DNA of 64,000 bases, from positions 1,674,001 through 1,738,000 of the forward strand of contig NZ_JAVDYJ010000001.1 in the NCBI RefSeq assembly GCF_031458395.1, read 5' to 3'. A program made the translations under genes and the position numbers. The notes beneath the pieces are model-generated. The model worked only from the letters and a program-made list of their open reading frames with translations. It did no database searches and had not been told where the DNA came from. Source of the DNA: Enteractinococcus fodinae. Lineage in GTDB: Bacteria; Actinomycetota; Actinomycetes; Actinomycetales; Micrococcaceae. Each line of letters starts with the position of its first letter. Within the stretch, counting starts at the first letter, position 1. Shown one piece after another: positions 27,338 to 36,430 of the stretch.

Positions 27338-29371
27338 TTGCACACCACCCACACCAGAGCAAACCCGTCGGCAAACCGCCTCGGTTCCCGCTCGCGCATT
27401 CTGATAATTTTCGTGGCCTTATGCGCAGTGGTCCTGTCTGCCTGTGGAGCGGATGTCAATTCGCGATTGGATCTGCAGCCCGATTATTCTGGACAGCGCC
27501 TGTTCGTGCTCACAATGGCTGACAACGATCTCAATGCGTTATCCGGAGGTGTAGAGGCTGCGGAACGAGCTCTGGCGATCCATACGCCTGAAGTCTTGAC
27601 CTTTGAAGGAGTCGAGCCAGAGGACGAGGGCTACAGCGCGACTTTTACGATGCCGTTCAGTAGCCTTGAGGACTATCAGAACAATATCTCCGCATTACTT
27701 GATGCCTCGAATGTTCCGGCCGATGAACGGGATATGACCATCGAAGTGGATGATCAACCCCTCACGACGAGCCTGACCTTCCAAGAAAGCTTCTACAACG
27801 ATGATCTGATGGGCTGGGCAGCGGAAGCCCTGAGCGTCGAAGAGGTGGTTTCCCCCGGGACTACGGTGTTCACCTCGAATGGCACCGCAACGGTGATGTT
27901 TGATGGCGAAGAAGTCGAAACCTCCACTTCCCTCCCCCGCATCGATTTCAGCATGACACAGGATCAGCGTTTTGCCGAGATCGGTCTGGACTTCGAGATT
28001 CTTGAGTCCGGAGATGTCCATATCGCTATGTCGTATCTGATTTCTGATGAACACCAGCAGGTTCAAAATAACTACCTGACCGAACAAGTCGAACAGCTAA
28101 ACGATCTCGATGGTGTAGACGGCCAAGTCCAAGATTCGGGGTCGGTCGAGCCAGCAGACGCCAGCGGTGAGGTGCGGGAAATAGCGGTCACCTTTACTAC
28201 CGCTGCTGCCGTGACGGAGGGCATCCAACTCCTCCTCGCCAATGACAATGCGTCATTTGAGATTCTCGAACAGACCGCCCAAGGATCTCTCGATACCGCG
28301 GTGCGATACGTGGGGACTGACTGGAGCTGCGAGGCCATTTGTGACCCCAATAATCTCCAGCAGTTAGACGGTGCAACGCAATACCCTGACCACTGGGAGC
28401 TCACCGAGCAGCGCAGACAAGGCGGAGAATTACTTCTAGAGTTCAACCGCGGCATGCCTTTGGATTCGCTGACATCATCGACTCAGCTGAATCTCACAGG
28501 CAACATGGTCCAACGCATTGAGTACGTGGTCGATAACGAAACACAACAGGGCCACGAAGATGCCGTGGCGGATCGTTTCGCGCCGCCTGCAGGTACCGGG
28601 TCGTTTGATACCACTGTTCGTGATGCGACTACCTTATATACCGTCACGTTTGAAGCAGATGACGCAGCCGAACTCACGACGCTGCTGAATGAGTATTTGG
28701 CGGCAAAAGACATTGACGAGCAGATCGCAATAAACCACGGACCTCTTACCGGCCTATGGGCCTCATATGATGTGCAAGCCGACCTCTCAGCGGTGTGGGA
28801 GTTAGCCACCGGAGGCGTGGAGGGCGCAGCCATCTTCCAGATAGTCTTACCGGCGATGCACTCAGGCGAGGCCGATAACGCCATCGAGTCAGGGCGGACC
28901 GTGGTCATTGACGATGCGGATGGTAACTTCCTGGTCACCGCCAGCGGTCCCACCCTCACCACCGTGTGGGTAGTTGTCATTGGTCTATTGCTCCTGGCCG
29001 TGATAGTTACCTTACTAATTCGTACGCGTAGAGCCGCTACGCGGGTATGGTCTATCGCGTCTCCACAGGCCGAGGGCCAGCCGTACAACGTGCAGGGACC
29101 AAGGGATACGCTGACCGAAACTGAGATTTTGGCGTCTCCGGTGGCTCCTGGGCCCTACGCGTCAGAAACCACAAAGTTGAACGAAGGGCCGGTAACTGAA
29201 CAGGCCCAAAGCAGCAAGCAGCCCAAGCGTTTTCCCGATGTACCTGTACCATCGCCCACCGATTACGCGCAGTTGCAAGAAAAATTGGAAGAACCCGAGG
29301 GTTCTTCTGGGGACGACTCCGAGGTTGAAACCCCACAAGATGGCGACGCTGACCCGAATAAAAACGAGTAA
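27338..29371 (+). CDS. Large lipoprotein with a second, C-terminal membrane anchor (LppM-like architecture)
   Basis: 677 aa, not firmly recognised. A signal peptide (about residues 18-35) ends in a lipobox LSAC with the acceptor Cys at 36, so it is an LspA substrate. About 500 extracellular residues follow, acidic and beta-rich-looking, then a transmembrane helix (about 541-561, TVWVVVIGLLLLAVIVTLLI), a basic stop-transfer (RTRRAATR) and a 110-residue acidic, Pro-rich cytoplasmic tail. Lipoprotein plus C-terminal helix is the layout of LppM-type proteins, but this one is much longer. The start appears to be TTG 27338 with AAGGGA 10 nt upstream. It is divergent from mraZ and followed by a terminator, so it is a single-gene unit. 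Function unknown. Confidence 0.85.
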   Translation: MHTTHTRANPSANRLGSRSRILIIFVALCAVVLSACGADVNSRLDLQPDYSGQRLFVLTMADNDLNALSGGVEAAERALAIHTPEVLTFEGVEPEDEGYSATFTMPFSSLEDYQNNISALLDASNVPADERDMTIEVDDQPLTTSLTFQESFYNDDLMGWAAEALSVEEVVSPGTTVFTSNGTATVMFDGEEVETSTSLPRIDFSMTQDQRFAEIGLDFEILESGDVHIAMSYLISDEHQQVQNNYLTEQVEQLNDLDGVDGQVQDSGSVEPADASGEVREIAVTFTTAAAVTEGIQLLLANDNASFEILEQTAQGSLDTAVRYVGTDWSCEAICDPNNLQQLDGATQYPDHWELTEQRRQGGELLLEFNRGMPLDSLTSSTQLNLTGNMVQRIEYVVDNETQQGHEDAVADRFAPPAGTGSFDTTVRDATTLYTVTFEADDAAELTTLLNEYLAAKDIDEQIAINHGPLTGLWASYDVQADLSAVWELATGGVEGAAIFQIVLPAMHSGEADNAIESGRTVVIDDADGNFLVTASGPTLTTVWVVVIGLLLLAVIVTLLIRTRRAATRVWSIASPQAEGQPYNVQGPRDTLTETEILASPVAPGPYASETTKLNEGPVTEQAQSSKQPKRFPDVPVPSPTDYAQLQEKLEEPEGSSGDDSEVETPQDGDADPNKNE

Positions 29372-29392
29372 TGACTAGCACTAGGGAACAGA

Positions 29393-29418
29393 AAACCCGC
29401 AGCTATTGCTGCGGGTTT
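29393..29418. terminator. Intrinsic terminator (bidirectional)
   Basis: AAACCCGCAG / CTGCGGGTTT, 10-bp perfect stem, loop CTATTG, between the convergent lipoprotein and DUF3040 genes. On the minus strand it runs into TTTTCTGTT; on the plus strand into TTTCCTTTG. Good position and shape for both directions. Confidence 0.85.
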
Positions 29419-29454
29419 CCTTTGTGAAGGGCAAGTGCCAGGGTCTGAAGAAAT

Positions 29455-29835
29455 TTACTGCTGACGCCGTCGTTCGTCCCAGCGTGACTCAAGCCCTTCC
29501 ATAAAGCCTTGATTCGACTTCGTGTTTCCGGACCCACCACGGCCTCCCGACTTGCTTGGAGGCTTCGTGGTCCGCTTCGTCGCTAAGTAGATACCGCCGC
29601 CCATAATAATAAAGCCGACGATACCCAACCAGATGGCGTCGATCGTTACTCCGGTGAGTAGCACGACGATACCGATGGTGGCGGTAAGCACACCGAGTAC
29701 GATATTGCGCGTAGAAAACCGACGCATCGGGCCCTTTGCGTGCATCTGCATTTGCGACGCAAACTTTGGGTCCTCTGAAATCAACTGAGATTCAATCTCA
29801 GCAAAGACCTCTTGCTCTCTATCTGATAAGCCCAT
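29455..29835 (-). CDS. DUF3040 family membrane protein
   Basis: 126 aa. It begins MGLSDREQEVFAEIE, the DUF3040 hallmark (a short cytoplasmic helix), then two adjacent transmembrane helices (about residues 45-85: NIVLGVLTATIGIVVLL and IWLGIVGFIIMGGGIYLA) and a basic, Gly/Ser-rich tail ending in RWDERRRQQ. ATG 29835 has GGAGG 7 nt upstream. DUF3040 genes are widespread in actinobacteria, often near mraZ or dinB; no function is established. Confidence 0.9.
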   Translation of the reverse strand: MGLSDREQEVFAEIESQLISEDPKFASQMQMHAKGPMRRFSTRNIVLGVLTATIGIVVLLTGVTIDAIWLGIVGFIIMGGGIYLATKRTTKPPSKSGGRGGSGNTKSNQGFMEGLESRWDERRRQQ

Positions 29836-29956
29836 GGTTGCCTCCACATGTGTTACCGAAAACTCGTCCAATCTTCGGTTGAGTTTGTTTCTATTCTAAA
29901 GTTTGTGCCTGATGTTTTGCTGAGATTGTCACACGGTGAAGCGCAACTAGCAACAC

Positions 29957-31237
29957 CTAACCATCCGACATTCGCTGGGAACGTTCATGACGCAAAAGCG
30001 AAGCTGGTTTGATCGCAGCCTCCGGAAACTTCTTAGCTACATCGTCCAAGATCCGGTCGGTCGAATCCCATGCCTGGCGCGGTTCGGTCTCGACATCGGG
30101 TACTTCCAGATCGAAGAGTGATTCTTGTTGGATCGTTGGTACGTGCTCGGTGGGTTCAGCCACTTTATCGGCTCGCACACCCAACAGCCGCACCGGGTGC
30201 CACCGGGCGGCCAGGAGCTCATCCAACAGTGGTCTTGCATGATTGAAAAACACCGCACCTGAAGTAGCCGGTGTCGCCAGCGACAGGGACTTGGTTCGCG
30301 TACTGAAATCCACGTCCTTGACTTTGACGCTAATCCCCCTGGCTTCCAGCCCGTCTTGTCTCACGCGACGCGCACACTCGTAAGCCAAGTCCAGTAGGTT
30401 TTTTTCTAACTCTTGGGCGTTGGTGACATCGTATTCAAAGGTATGCTCCACTGAGACGGATTTTGCATCTTGGCGCGGCTCGACACGTCTGGGATCGTCA
30501 CCGCGTGCCAGCGCGACGATATGCGGCCCGGCGGCCCCCAACCAGCGCCGCATCCGTTCTGGATCGCGTTCTGCAAGATCACCCACCGTATATATATCTG
30601 CATTGTTAAGGCGCTGCAGAAGTTTCGGACCGATCCCCCAGATCACACCAACAGGAAGCGGGGCAAGGTAGCTACGAGTCTGCGCTGCAGGCACGACGCC
30701 AATACCATCGGGCTTGGAACGATCAGACAGAATCTTCGCGACTGATTTATTTGCTGCAACGCCCACGGTAGAGGGTAAGCCCGTGACTTCTCGCACGCGA
30801 GTCTTGATGAGCGCAGCAATCTGGGCAGGGGTCCCCAGACGACGACGGGCTCCAGTGACGTCGATAAACGCCTCATCGATAGATAACTGCTCCACGGCCG
30901 GGGTGACGTCGTGCAATACGCTCATGACCTGTCGCGACGCCTGCGTGTATTTCTCTCTGCTGGGTTCGATCACAACCAACCGTGGATATAGCGACAACGC
31001 ATGCGCCATTGGCATGGCCGATCGAATTCCGAATTTCCGAGCTTCATACGAGGCGGACGTAACAACTGATCGACCAGACTTTCCGCCCACGACCGCTGGG
31101 ATCCCGCGAAGCTCTGGTTGATCAAGTAACTCTACGGATAAAAAGAAAGCATCCATATCAAGATGCAAAATAGTGGACTCCCAGGACTCATCAGCCCAGG
31201 GTGGGCGCGATGTGGAATGTTGACCCGTGGAGACCAT
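29957..31237 (-). CDS. dinB: DNA polymerase IV (Y-family translesion polymerase)
   Basis: Low-fidelity polymerase that bypasses damaged bases. 426 aa. Palm motifs: ILHLDMDAFFLSVE (first catalytic Asp, about residue 27) and SIDEAFIDVTG (catalytic Asp-Glu, about 120); VAANKSVAKILSDRSKPDG is typical of the family; the helix-hairpin-helix thumb holds VIWGIGPKLLQRL. A QESLF sequence near residue 370 looks like a beta-clamp binding motif. ATG 31237. It is divergent from the polyprenyl synthase gene. No LexA (SOS) box was recognised in the 85-bp gap, but the search was by eye. Confidence 0.95.
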   Translation of the reverse strand: MVSTGQHSTSRPPWADESWESTILHLDMDAFFLSVELLDQPELRGIPAVVGGKSGRSVVTSASYEARKFGIRSAMPMAHALSLYPRLVVIEPSREKYTQASRQVMSVLHDVTPAVEQLSIDEAFIDVTGARRRLGTPAQIAALIKTRVREVTGLPSTVGVAANKSVAKILSDRSKPDGIGVVPAAQTRSYLAPLPVGVIWGIGPKLLQRLNNADIYTVGDLAERDPERMRRWLGAAGPHIVALARGDDPRRVEPRQDAKSVSVEHTFEYDVTNAQELEKNLLDLAYECARRVRQDGLEARGISVKVKDVDFSTRTKSLSLATPATSGAVFFNHARPLLDELLAARWHPVRLLGVRADKVAEPTEHVPTIQQESLFDLEVPDVETEPRQAWDSTDRILDDVAKKFPEAAIKPASLLRHERSQRMSDG

Positions 31238-31322
31238 GAATCAATACTACGTGCTAAGGCCGGTAAGGTTGAAGCGAAGATGGCGTGAGCTGATCATTTC
31301 AGCAGGCAGGAGAATCAACACC

Positions 31323-32399
31323 GTGACAACGCTGGACGCATCGTGGTTTTGCACCCAACTCGAAGCCCGGATGCAGGAACTGTTAGCTGACTACCGGAGC
31401 CAAGCGACCACGATCGCGCAGGCTTCAGATCCCCTGGTGTCTTCCATTGCCAAGCTCGTAGAAAGTGGCAAACGCTTGCGGGCGCTGTTGGCGTGGTGGG
31501 GATGGCAGGGTGCTGGCGGGGAGGCCGATGATCCGCGCATTATTGACGCAGGCGTCTCACTAGAACTTTTTCAAGCCGCAGCACTGATTCATGACGATGT
31601 CCTTGACCGCTCGGATACCCGCCGTGGTCAGCCCTCGGTACATAAAAGCTTCGAACACCTCCATCACGAAAACCGGTGGGCTCAAGACGGCGCTCACTTC
31701 GGTGTCTCCGCTGCAATCTTGGCTGGTGACGTGGCGCTTGGGATGAGTGAAGAAGTGTTTTCCACCACCGCTGATGCCACAGCTTTTGCGGCACCTGCCC
31801 GTGAGGCATTCCATGCCATGCGGTTCGAAGTCATGACCGGTCAATACCTAGATATCTTGGCCGAAGCAAACATCCCAGACGATCCAGCCGTTGCCCTAGA
31901 GCAAGCTCGAACCGTACTGCAATATAAATCAGCTCACTACTCAGCTGTCTGGCCCTTCGAAATTGGAGCTCTTCTAGCAGGCGCCGACGAGACGACATTG
32001 CGGGCTTACCGCGAGTTTTCCTTACCTCTGGGACTCGCCTTCCAACTGGGTGATGACCTTCTAGGAGTGTTTGGCGATCCGGAGCTGACGGGCAAGCCGT
32101 CAGGGGATGACCTATTAGAGGGGAAACGGACCGAGCTTGTTGCCCACGCGTTAGCGAACCTCACCGAAGACGATGCTCAAATGCTCAACAATTTCTTAAT
32201 GCAACCAGAAGCGAGTCCGTACACCGTTGAAGAGGTTCAGCAGCTCATCCAGTCTTCGGGAGCCAAAGATACCGTCGAAGCAGAAATTCGGCGCCTCGGA
32301 GAGCAGACCTACGCCGCGTTGGATCGTTTGCAGTTAACTGGTTCTGTTCGAACCGGCTTGCAGACCCTGGTGGCGGGACTACTCGGCCGACAGCGCTAG
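31323..32399 (+). CDS. Polyprenyl diphosphate synthase (trans-isoprenyl chain elongation)
   Basis: Condenses isopentenyl diphosphate onto allylic primers to make prenyl chains for menaquinone, carotenoids or carriers. The first Asp-rich motif is LIHDDVLDRSDTRRG and the second is LGDDLLGVFGD; GKRLRALLAWW carries the conserved GK...R. GTG 31323 gives 358 aa and has AGGAGA 9 nt upstream. Product length cannot be read from sequence. Its neighbours match the order around M. tuberculosis idsA2 (Rv2173), Rv2175c and pknL, without the mannosyltransferase mptA. Confidence 0.92.
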   Translation: MTTLDASWFCTQLEARMQELLADYRSQATTIAQASDPLVSSIAKLVESGKRLRALLAWWGWQGAGGEADDPRIIDAGVSLELFQAAALIHDDVLDRSDTRRGQPSVHKSFEHLHHENRWAQDGAHFGVSAAILAGDVALGMSEEVFSTTADATAFAAPAREAFHAMRFEVMTGQYLDILAEANIPDDPAVALEQARTVLQYKSAHYSAVWPFEIGALLAGADETTLRAYREFSLPLGLAFQLGDDLLGVFGDPELTGKPSGDDLLEGKRTELVAHALANLTEDDAQMLNNFLMQPEASPYTVEEVQQLIQSSGAKDTVEAEIRRLGEQTYAALDRLQLTGSVRTGLQTLVAGLLGRQR

Positions 32400-32403
32400 C
32401 AAA

Positions 32404-32766
32404 CTACCAGGCCAAGGCCTGCGCACGTCGGCGAATCTCAGTCTTTCTGCCGGCGTGCAGCGCATCAATGGGTCTACCAGGCAGCGAGTCGTCATCAGTG
32501 AAGAGCCATCGGATAATCTCGGCTTCATTGAAGCCTGCATCTTCGAGCACCGTGATCGTGCCACGAAGCGATTTCAACACGCCTGCGTCTGTCAGAAACT
32601 CAGCTGGCACATACCGGACGTTCCGCTCCCCCAACCGGACGTCGATCAGTTGCCGTTCCTTAATCATTTTGTGAACGCGGGTCACGACAACATCAAGACG
32701 CTCAGCGATCTCCGGCAGAGTCAGCCATTTTCCAACAAGTGTTTCTAAGTCATGTGTTTGGGTCAC
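32404..32766 (-). CDS. Rv2175c-like DNA-binding protein
   Basis: 120 aa. The N-terminal half is a winged-helix/MerR-like HTH (WLTLPEIAERLDVVVTRVHKMI, about residues 14-35, then a basic wing with ERNVRYVPAEFL), and the C-terminal part (DAGFNEAEIIRWLFTDDDSL) matches the Rv2175c C-terminal domain. In M. tuberculosis Rv2175c is a substrate of the kinase PknL, and a PknL-like kinase gene lies 2.3 kb away here. It is convergent with the prenyl synthase, their stops 4 bp apart. ATG 32766. Its target genes are unknown. Confidence 0.88.
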   Translation of the reverse strand: MTQTHDLETLVGKWLTLPEIAERLDVVVTRVHKMIKERQLIDVRLGERNVRYVPAEFLTDAGVLKSLRGTITVLEDAGFNEAEIIRWLFTDDDSLPGRPIDALHAGRKTEIRRRAQALAW

Positions 32767-32995
32767 ACCCCAAGCGTAGCGCAGGTATTCGGTATTTCGC
32801 GATTGATTCTCGGCGTCTCGAACCGATTGAGGTCAAATAGGACCGGATAGATCTCGTCTATTAACATTTGTCTCAGGAGTAATGTATATTCACTCATGTA
32901 ACATTTTGATCACGTACACCTCGACGCTATTTTTGTCACACAGTGCACAAGAACTTCCCCTGGCTCGGGTGCCTGACGCAAAGAGGATACGTTTA

Positions 32996-34987
32996 ATGAC
33001 TGACCGTACTTCCGGTGCTTCCCGGTTCTACAAATCAGCTGTTGCCACCTCGGCTCTGCCGTTTTTAGCTTTGGGTTCCACCGCTACGGCTGCCCCAGCG
33101 GTAGCCGACACCCCGAGTACGGATTTGGGTCCTAGGTCGGCAACCGCCGCAAATGTAGCTGCTGTGGAGCAACGGCTCCAATCCAGCCTGATGCCTTCCG
33201 ACCAAGCGGCCGTCGCATTGCCGGCGCGCTTCACCATGGAAAACTTTCAGGCAGCCCGAACCGCACCTAAAACCTATAAGGTGAAATCTGGTGACACTTT
33301 GGGCCACGTAGCGCTCAGAAACAACGTGTCGCTATCAAACCTACTCAAATGGAATGGCCTCAAAGCCTCCTCCACCATTTACCCCGGAGACGTTTTAGAC
33401 CTTGGCCCGTCGGGTTCATCGTCCTCATCGAGCTCTCGTCCAGCATCCAGTTCATCGTCTAACAGCAGCAAGACTTATACGATCAAATCAGGCGATACAC
33501 TCTCGGCTATCGCAGCCCGCCACGGTGTGAGCCTCTCAACGTTGCTACGGGCCAATGACCTGTCCATGTCTTCGGTGATCTACCCGGGGCAAAAACTCAA
33601 GCTGTCGGGCAGTGCCTCGTCGACTAATTCCTCGAGCAGCTCCAGCAGTTCCTCGTCTGCAAGCAGCTCCGGGTCTTCTTCGACGAGCTATACCGTGAAA
33701 TCCGGCGATACCCTGTCAGCTATTGCCGCCCGCCAAGGTGTGAGTTTGTCGGCCTTACTTCGGGCCAATGGCTTGTCGATATCGTCGATCATCTATCCGG
33801 GGCAGACCCTGAAACTTTCAGACGGCCCCTCCTCGTCTAACTCGTCCTCAAGCTCCAGCAGTTCCTCGTCTGCAAGCAGCTCCGGGGCTTCTTCGACGAG
33901 CTATACGGTGAAATCAGGCGACACGCTGTCAGGTATCGCAGCCCAGCACGGTGTGGGTCTTTCGACGATTCTTCGGGCAAACGGGCTAACCTTGTCCTCG
34001 ACGATTTTTCCGGGTCAAACCATCAAGCTTTCCGGTAGCGCTTCGGGGTCGACGAGCTCCTCTAGCTCCGCTAGCAACTCCTCAGGGAACTCCGCGAACT
34101 CTTCGAGTTCGTCATCGAGCTACACCGTCAAAGCCGGCGATACGCTCTCCGGCATCGCTGCGCGACACGGAGTCAGCCTTTCGACCCTGCTCCGGGCCAA
34201 CGGGCTGAGCACCAGTTCGATCATTTTCCCGGGCCAGCAGCTCAAACTTTCTGGCTCCGCGTCGGCATCAAGCTCGGGAAGCTCAAGTGGTTCAAATAAC
34301 TCATCGTCCGGTCCAGCGACAGCCTCAACGTACACGGTAAAAGCTGGCGACACACTGTCTGGCATCGCCTCCCGCAACGGTATAAGCCTGTCGGCGTTGC
34401 TGCGTGCCAATGGCCTGAGCTCCACTTCGATCATCTACCCCGGCCAAACGCTGAAGCTGAGTGGCTCTTCGTCGGTCTCGACTGCTTCATCGAGCGACAA
34501 CGAGCAGTTGATCGGGAACACGTTCTTGCATTACACCTATCCCGATCATGTGGTGGCAAATGCCAATGCAAACAAACGCGCGCTGCTAAACGCGCCGATG
34601 CCTACGCGGAATCAGGTTCGACAGATGGTACGGGATACCGCGACATCAATGGGTGTGGATCCACGGTTGGCGTTGGCACACGCTCAGATCGAGTCGGCAT
34701 TCGATCCCACTGCCGTGTCGCCAGCAAACGCGATCGGCACCATGCAGGTCATCCCTTCATCGGGTGAATGGGCATCGCAGCTGGTCGGACGCAAACTCAA
34801 CCTGCTGGACCCGCAGGACAATATCACCGCTGGTGTGGCGATCATTCGGCATCTCCAAAGTCGCAACCCAGGCGACATCGGTATTGCCGGGTACTACCAG
34901 GGCGAAGCCGGTGTCCGCAAAAATGGCATGTTTTCAGACACCAAAGATTACGTAGCCAAGGTCAACGCGGCCAAGAACCGCTTTTAG
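32996..34987 (+). CDS. Secreted protein with six LysM domains and a lytic transglycosylase-like (SLT) domain
   Basis: 663 aa, exported: basic start, hydrophobic stretch and Ala-rich cleavage region (about residues 14-38). Six LysM repeats, each with the VKSGDTL start and a YPGQ-type end (the first at about 92-137, the sixth ending near 510), are joined by Ser-rich linkers; they bind GlcNAc in peptidoglycan. The C-terminal ~120 residues are an SLT-like fold with likely catalytic Glu in HAQIESAFDP and the NAIGTMQVIP and ITAGVAIIRHL blocks. ATG 32996 with AGAGGA upstream. It likely cleaves or remodels wall glycan. It stands alone, with terminators on its downstream side. Confidence 0.92.
   Translation: MTDRTSGASRFYKSAVATSALPFLALGSTATAAPAVADTPSTDLGPRSATAANVAAVEQRLQSSLMPSDQAAVALPARFTMENFQAARTAPKTYKVKSGDTLGHVALRNNVSLSNLLKWNGLKASSTIYPGDVLDLGPSGSSSSSSSRPASSSSSNSSKTYTIKSGDTLSAIAARHGVSLSTLLRANDLSMSSVIYPGQKLKLSGSASSTNSSSSSSSSSSASSSGSSSTSYTVKSGDTLSAIAARQGVSLSALLRANGLSISSIIYPGQTLKLSDGPSSSNSSSSSSSSSSASSSGASSTSYTVKSGDTLSGIAAQHGVGLSTILRANGLTLSSTIFPGQTIKLSGSASGSTSSSSSASNSSGNSANSSSSSSSYTVKAGDTLSGIAARHGVSLSTLLRANGLSTSSIIFPGQQLKLSGSASASSSGSSSGSNNSSSGPATASTYTVKAGDTLSGIASRNGISLSALLRANGLSSTSIIYPGQTLKLSGSSSVSTASSSDNEQLIGNTFLHYTYPDHVVANANANKRALLNAPMPTRNQVRQMVRDTATSMGVDPRLALAHAQIESAFDPTAVSPANAIGTMQVIPSSGEWASQLVGRKLNLLDPQDNITAGVAIIRHLQSRNPGDIGIAGYYQGEAGVRKNGMFSDTKDYVAKVNAAKNRF
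33621..33913 (+). repeat. Near-identical DNA repeat inside the LysM gene
   Basis: The serine-rich linker and the start of the following LysM domain are almost base-for-base duplicated at a spacing of 213 bp (71 codons): about 33621-33700 and 33834-33913. This points to recent duplication of a linker-plus-LysM unit (LysM 3 and 4), while the other units have diverged more. Confidence 0.75.
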
Positions 34988-35009
34988 ATGACTCACCTTT
35001 CAGGAAACG

Positions 35010-35040
35010 AATACCCGGTCACCGAGCGTGACCGGGTATT
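35010..35040 (+). terminator. Hairpin terminator after the LysM gene
   Basis: AATACCCGGTCAC / GTGACCGGGTATT, 13-bp perfect stem, 5-nt loop. The 3' arm ends one base before the first possible start of the kinase gene, so the kinase mRNA must begin within or after the hairpin unless it reads through. Confidence 0.75.
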
Positions 35041-36342
35041 GTGTGTGACGTGAATACCCCAGCAGGACCGTCGCTCGTAGGCCTCACCGTTGACGACCGC
35101 TACCATATAACCCAGCGGATCGCGCACGGTGGGATGGCCACGGTCTATCGCGCCGTGGACACCCGCCTCGACCGCGAAGTCGCACTGAAGATTCTGCGGC
35201 CCAATATGGCCGAAGATCCCTCCGTTAGAGAGAAGTTCGAAGCTGAGGCCAAGAACACCGCCAAAATTAACCACCCCCATGTGATCAATGTTTATGATCA
35301 AGGATTGGGTGATGCCGGCAACGGCAAGGTTGCGTTCTTGGCCATGGAATTTATTGAGGGCCACACCCTACGCGAGGTAATGCGCGCTGCAGGACGCATG
35401 TCGGTCGAAGATACCTGGAATATTGCCCTGCCCATTATCCGAGGGGTTGCAGCAGCTCACCGCGTCGGGCTCATCCACCGAGATATCAAACCTGAAAACG
35501 TTCTGGTCTCCCACGAGGGTGACATTAAGGTAGCGGATTTCGGGCTCGCTCGTGCGGCCTCGAACCATACCGGCACCGGAATGGCACTGATGGGAACCGT
35601 GTCCTATATGTCTCCCGAGCTGGTAACCGGGGAACAAGCCGATGAACGTTCAGATGTCTATGCCCTTGGCATCGTGATCTTTGAAATGCTAACGGGAGAA
35701 CGCCCATTTAGCGGTGAATCTGCGGTTTCAATCGCCGTCCAGCACACGAATTCGCGTGTCCCTGCCCCGTCCTCCCTGGTTCCTGCCATTAGTGCCGCCG
35801 TCGACGACCTGGTGCTGCACATGACGGAGCCCGCACCCGAAGACCGACCCGCAGATGCCTCAGAAGTCCTGATACTGGTTCAACATTTATTAGACAATCC
35901 AGCGACCGCGGAACGGCTCGCCGATCGAGACCGAAACGATGACGATGCGACCCAGGTCTTTACCCCGGGCACTACCCAGGTGCACGATCCAGATGCGACC
36001 GTCCCCTTCGCATCGGTCCAAGACGACCCGCAAGCCGCAGAACCGCCACCTCCACCCGAGGAGCCAAAGGTATCTATTTTACCCCCCGCGGTCACTGCAC
36101 AGGCCAAACCGATCGGCCACGGTGAGCAGCATCAGCACACTGAGGCGCCCCACCACCCTGCGGCGGCGTCACGGCACCGGGATCTCAGTCATAAGAAACC
36201 CCATGAACCACTAGAGCGTTTTGCACCAATCAATACCACACGCGCAGCCGTGAACACGCTGCTACTGATCATGGCCGCCGCCGCTACCGTGTTATTTGGT
36301 CATTGGGCTGGAACTGCACTGATGAGTTGGCTCTTCGGCTAA
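35041..36342 (+). CDS. pknL: Membrane Ser/Thr protein kinase, PknL-like
   Basis: 433 aa. Hanks-type kinase domain (about residues 20-290): glycine loop IAHGGMATVYRA, catalytic Lys50 in EVALKIL, HRDIKPEN with Asp148, DFGLARA (166-172), and the SYMSPE end of the activation loop. A Pro/Glu/His-rich juxtamembrane linker leads to one C-terminal transmembrane helix (about 408-428) and only a few residues outside: there are no PASTA sensor domains, as in M. tuberculosis PknL. The start is uncertain: GTG 35041 or GTG 35050, neither with a ribosome site. The Rv2175c-like gene nearby encodes a likely substrate. Confidence 0.9.
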   Translation: MCDVNTPAGPSLVGLTVDDRYHITQRIAHGGMATVYRAVDTRLDREVALKILRPNMAEDPSVREKFEAEAKNTAKINHPHVINVYDQGLGDAGNGKVAFLAMEFIEGHTLREVMRAAGRMSVEDTWNIALPIIRGVAAAHRVGLIHRDIKPENVLVSHEGDIKVADFGLARAASNHTGTGMALMGTVSYMSPELVTGEQADERSDVYALGIVIFEMLTGERPFSGESAVSIAVQHTNSRVPAPSSLVPAISAAVDDLVLHMTEPAPEDRPADASEVLILVQHLLDNPATAERLADRDRNDDDATQVFTPGTTQVHDPDATVPFASVQDDPQAAEPPPPPEEPKVSILPPAVTAQAKPIGHGEQHQHTEAPHHPAAASRHRDLSHKKPHEPLERFAPINTTRAAVNTLLLIMAAAATVLFGHWAGTALMSWLFG

Positions 36343-36380
36343 CGACCCGTCAACTCAAGATGTATAGAGGCTTTAAACGC

Positions 36381-36410
36381 ATCGACCGCCGGAATCATCC
36401 GGCGGTTGAT
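36381..36410. terminator. Hairpin between pknL and aroG
   Basis: Arms 36381-36393 and 36398-36410 pair over 13 positions with one wobble, loop ATCA. It stands between two convergent genes and would serve both. No T-run. Confidence 0.65.
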
Positions 36411-36430
36411 GTCACGGCTGAGCTGCCAAG

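Noticed and set aside
28483-29088. Open frame of 201 codons on the minus strand opposite the lipoprotein gene
   Set aside because: The sense frame has a signal peptide, lipobox and transmembrane helix; the antisense translation is Ser/Thr-rich with no features.
32767-32995. Possible c-di-AMP (ydaO-type) riboswitch before the LysM gene, as found before some actinobacterial wall hydrolases
   Set aside because: None of the conserved stretches or stems could be seen in the 229-bp gap; only ordinary AT-rich leader sequence is present.
33400-34350. Regular repeats in the LysM gene, considered as a CRISPR-like or tandem-repeat locus
   Set aside because: They are in frame, code for LysM domains and Ser-rich linkers, and do not have constant repeat and spacer lengths.
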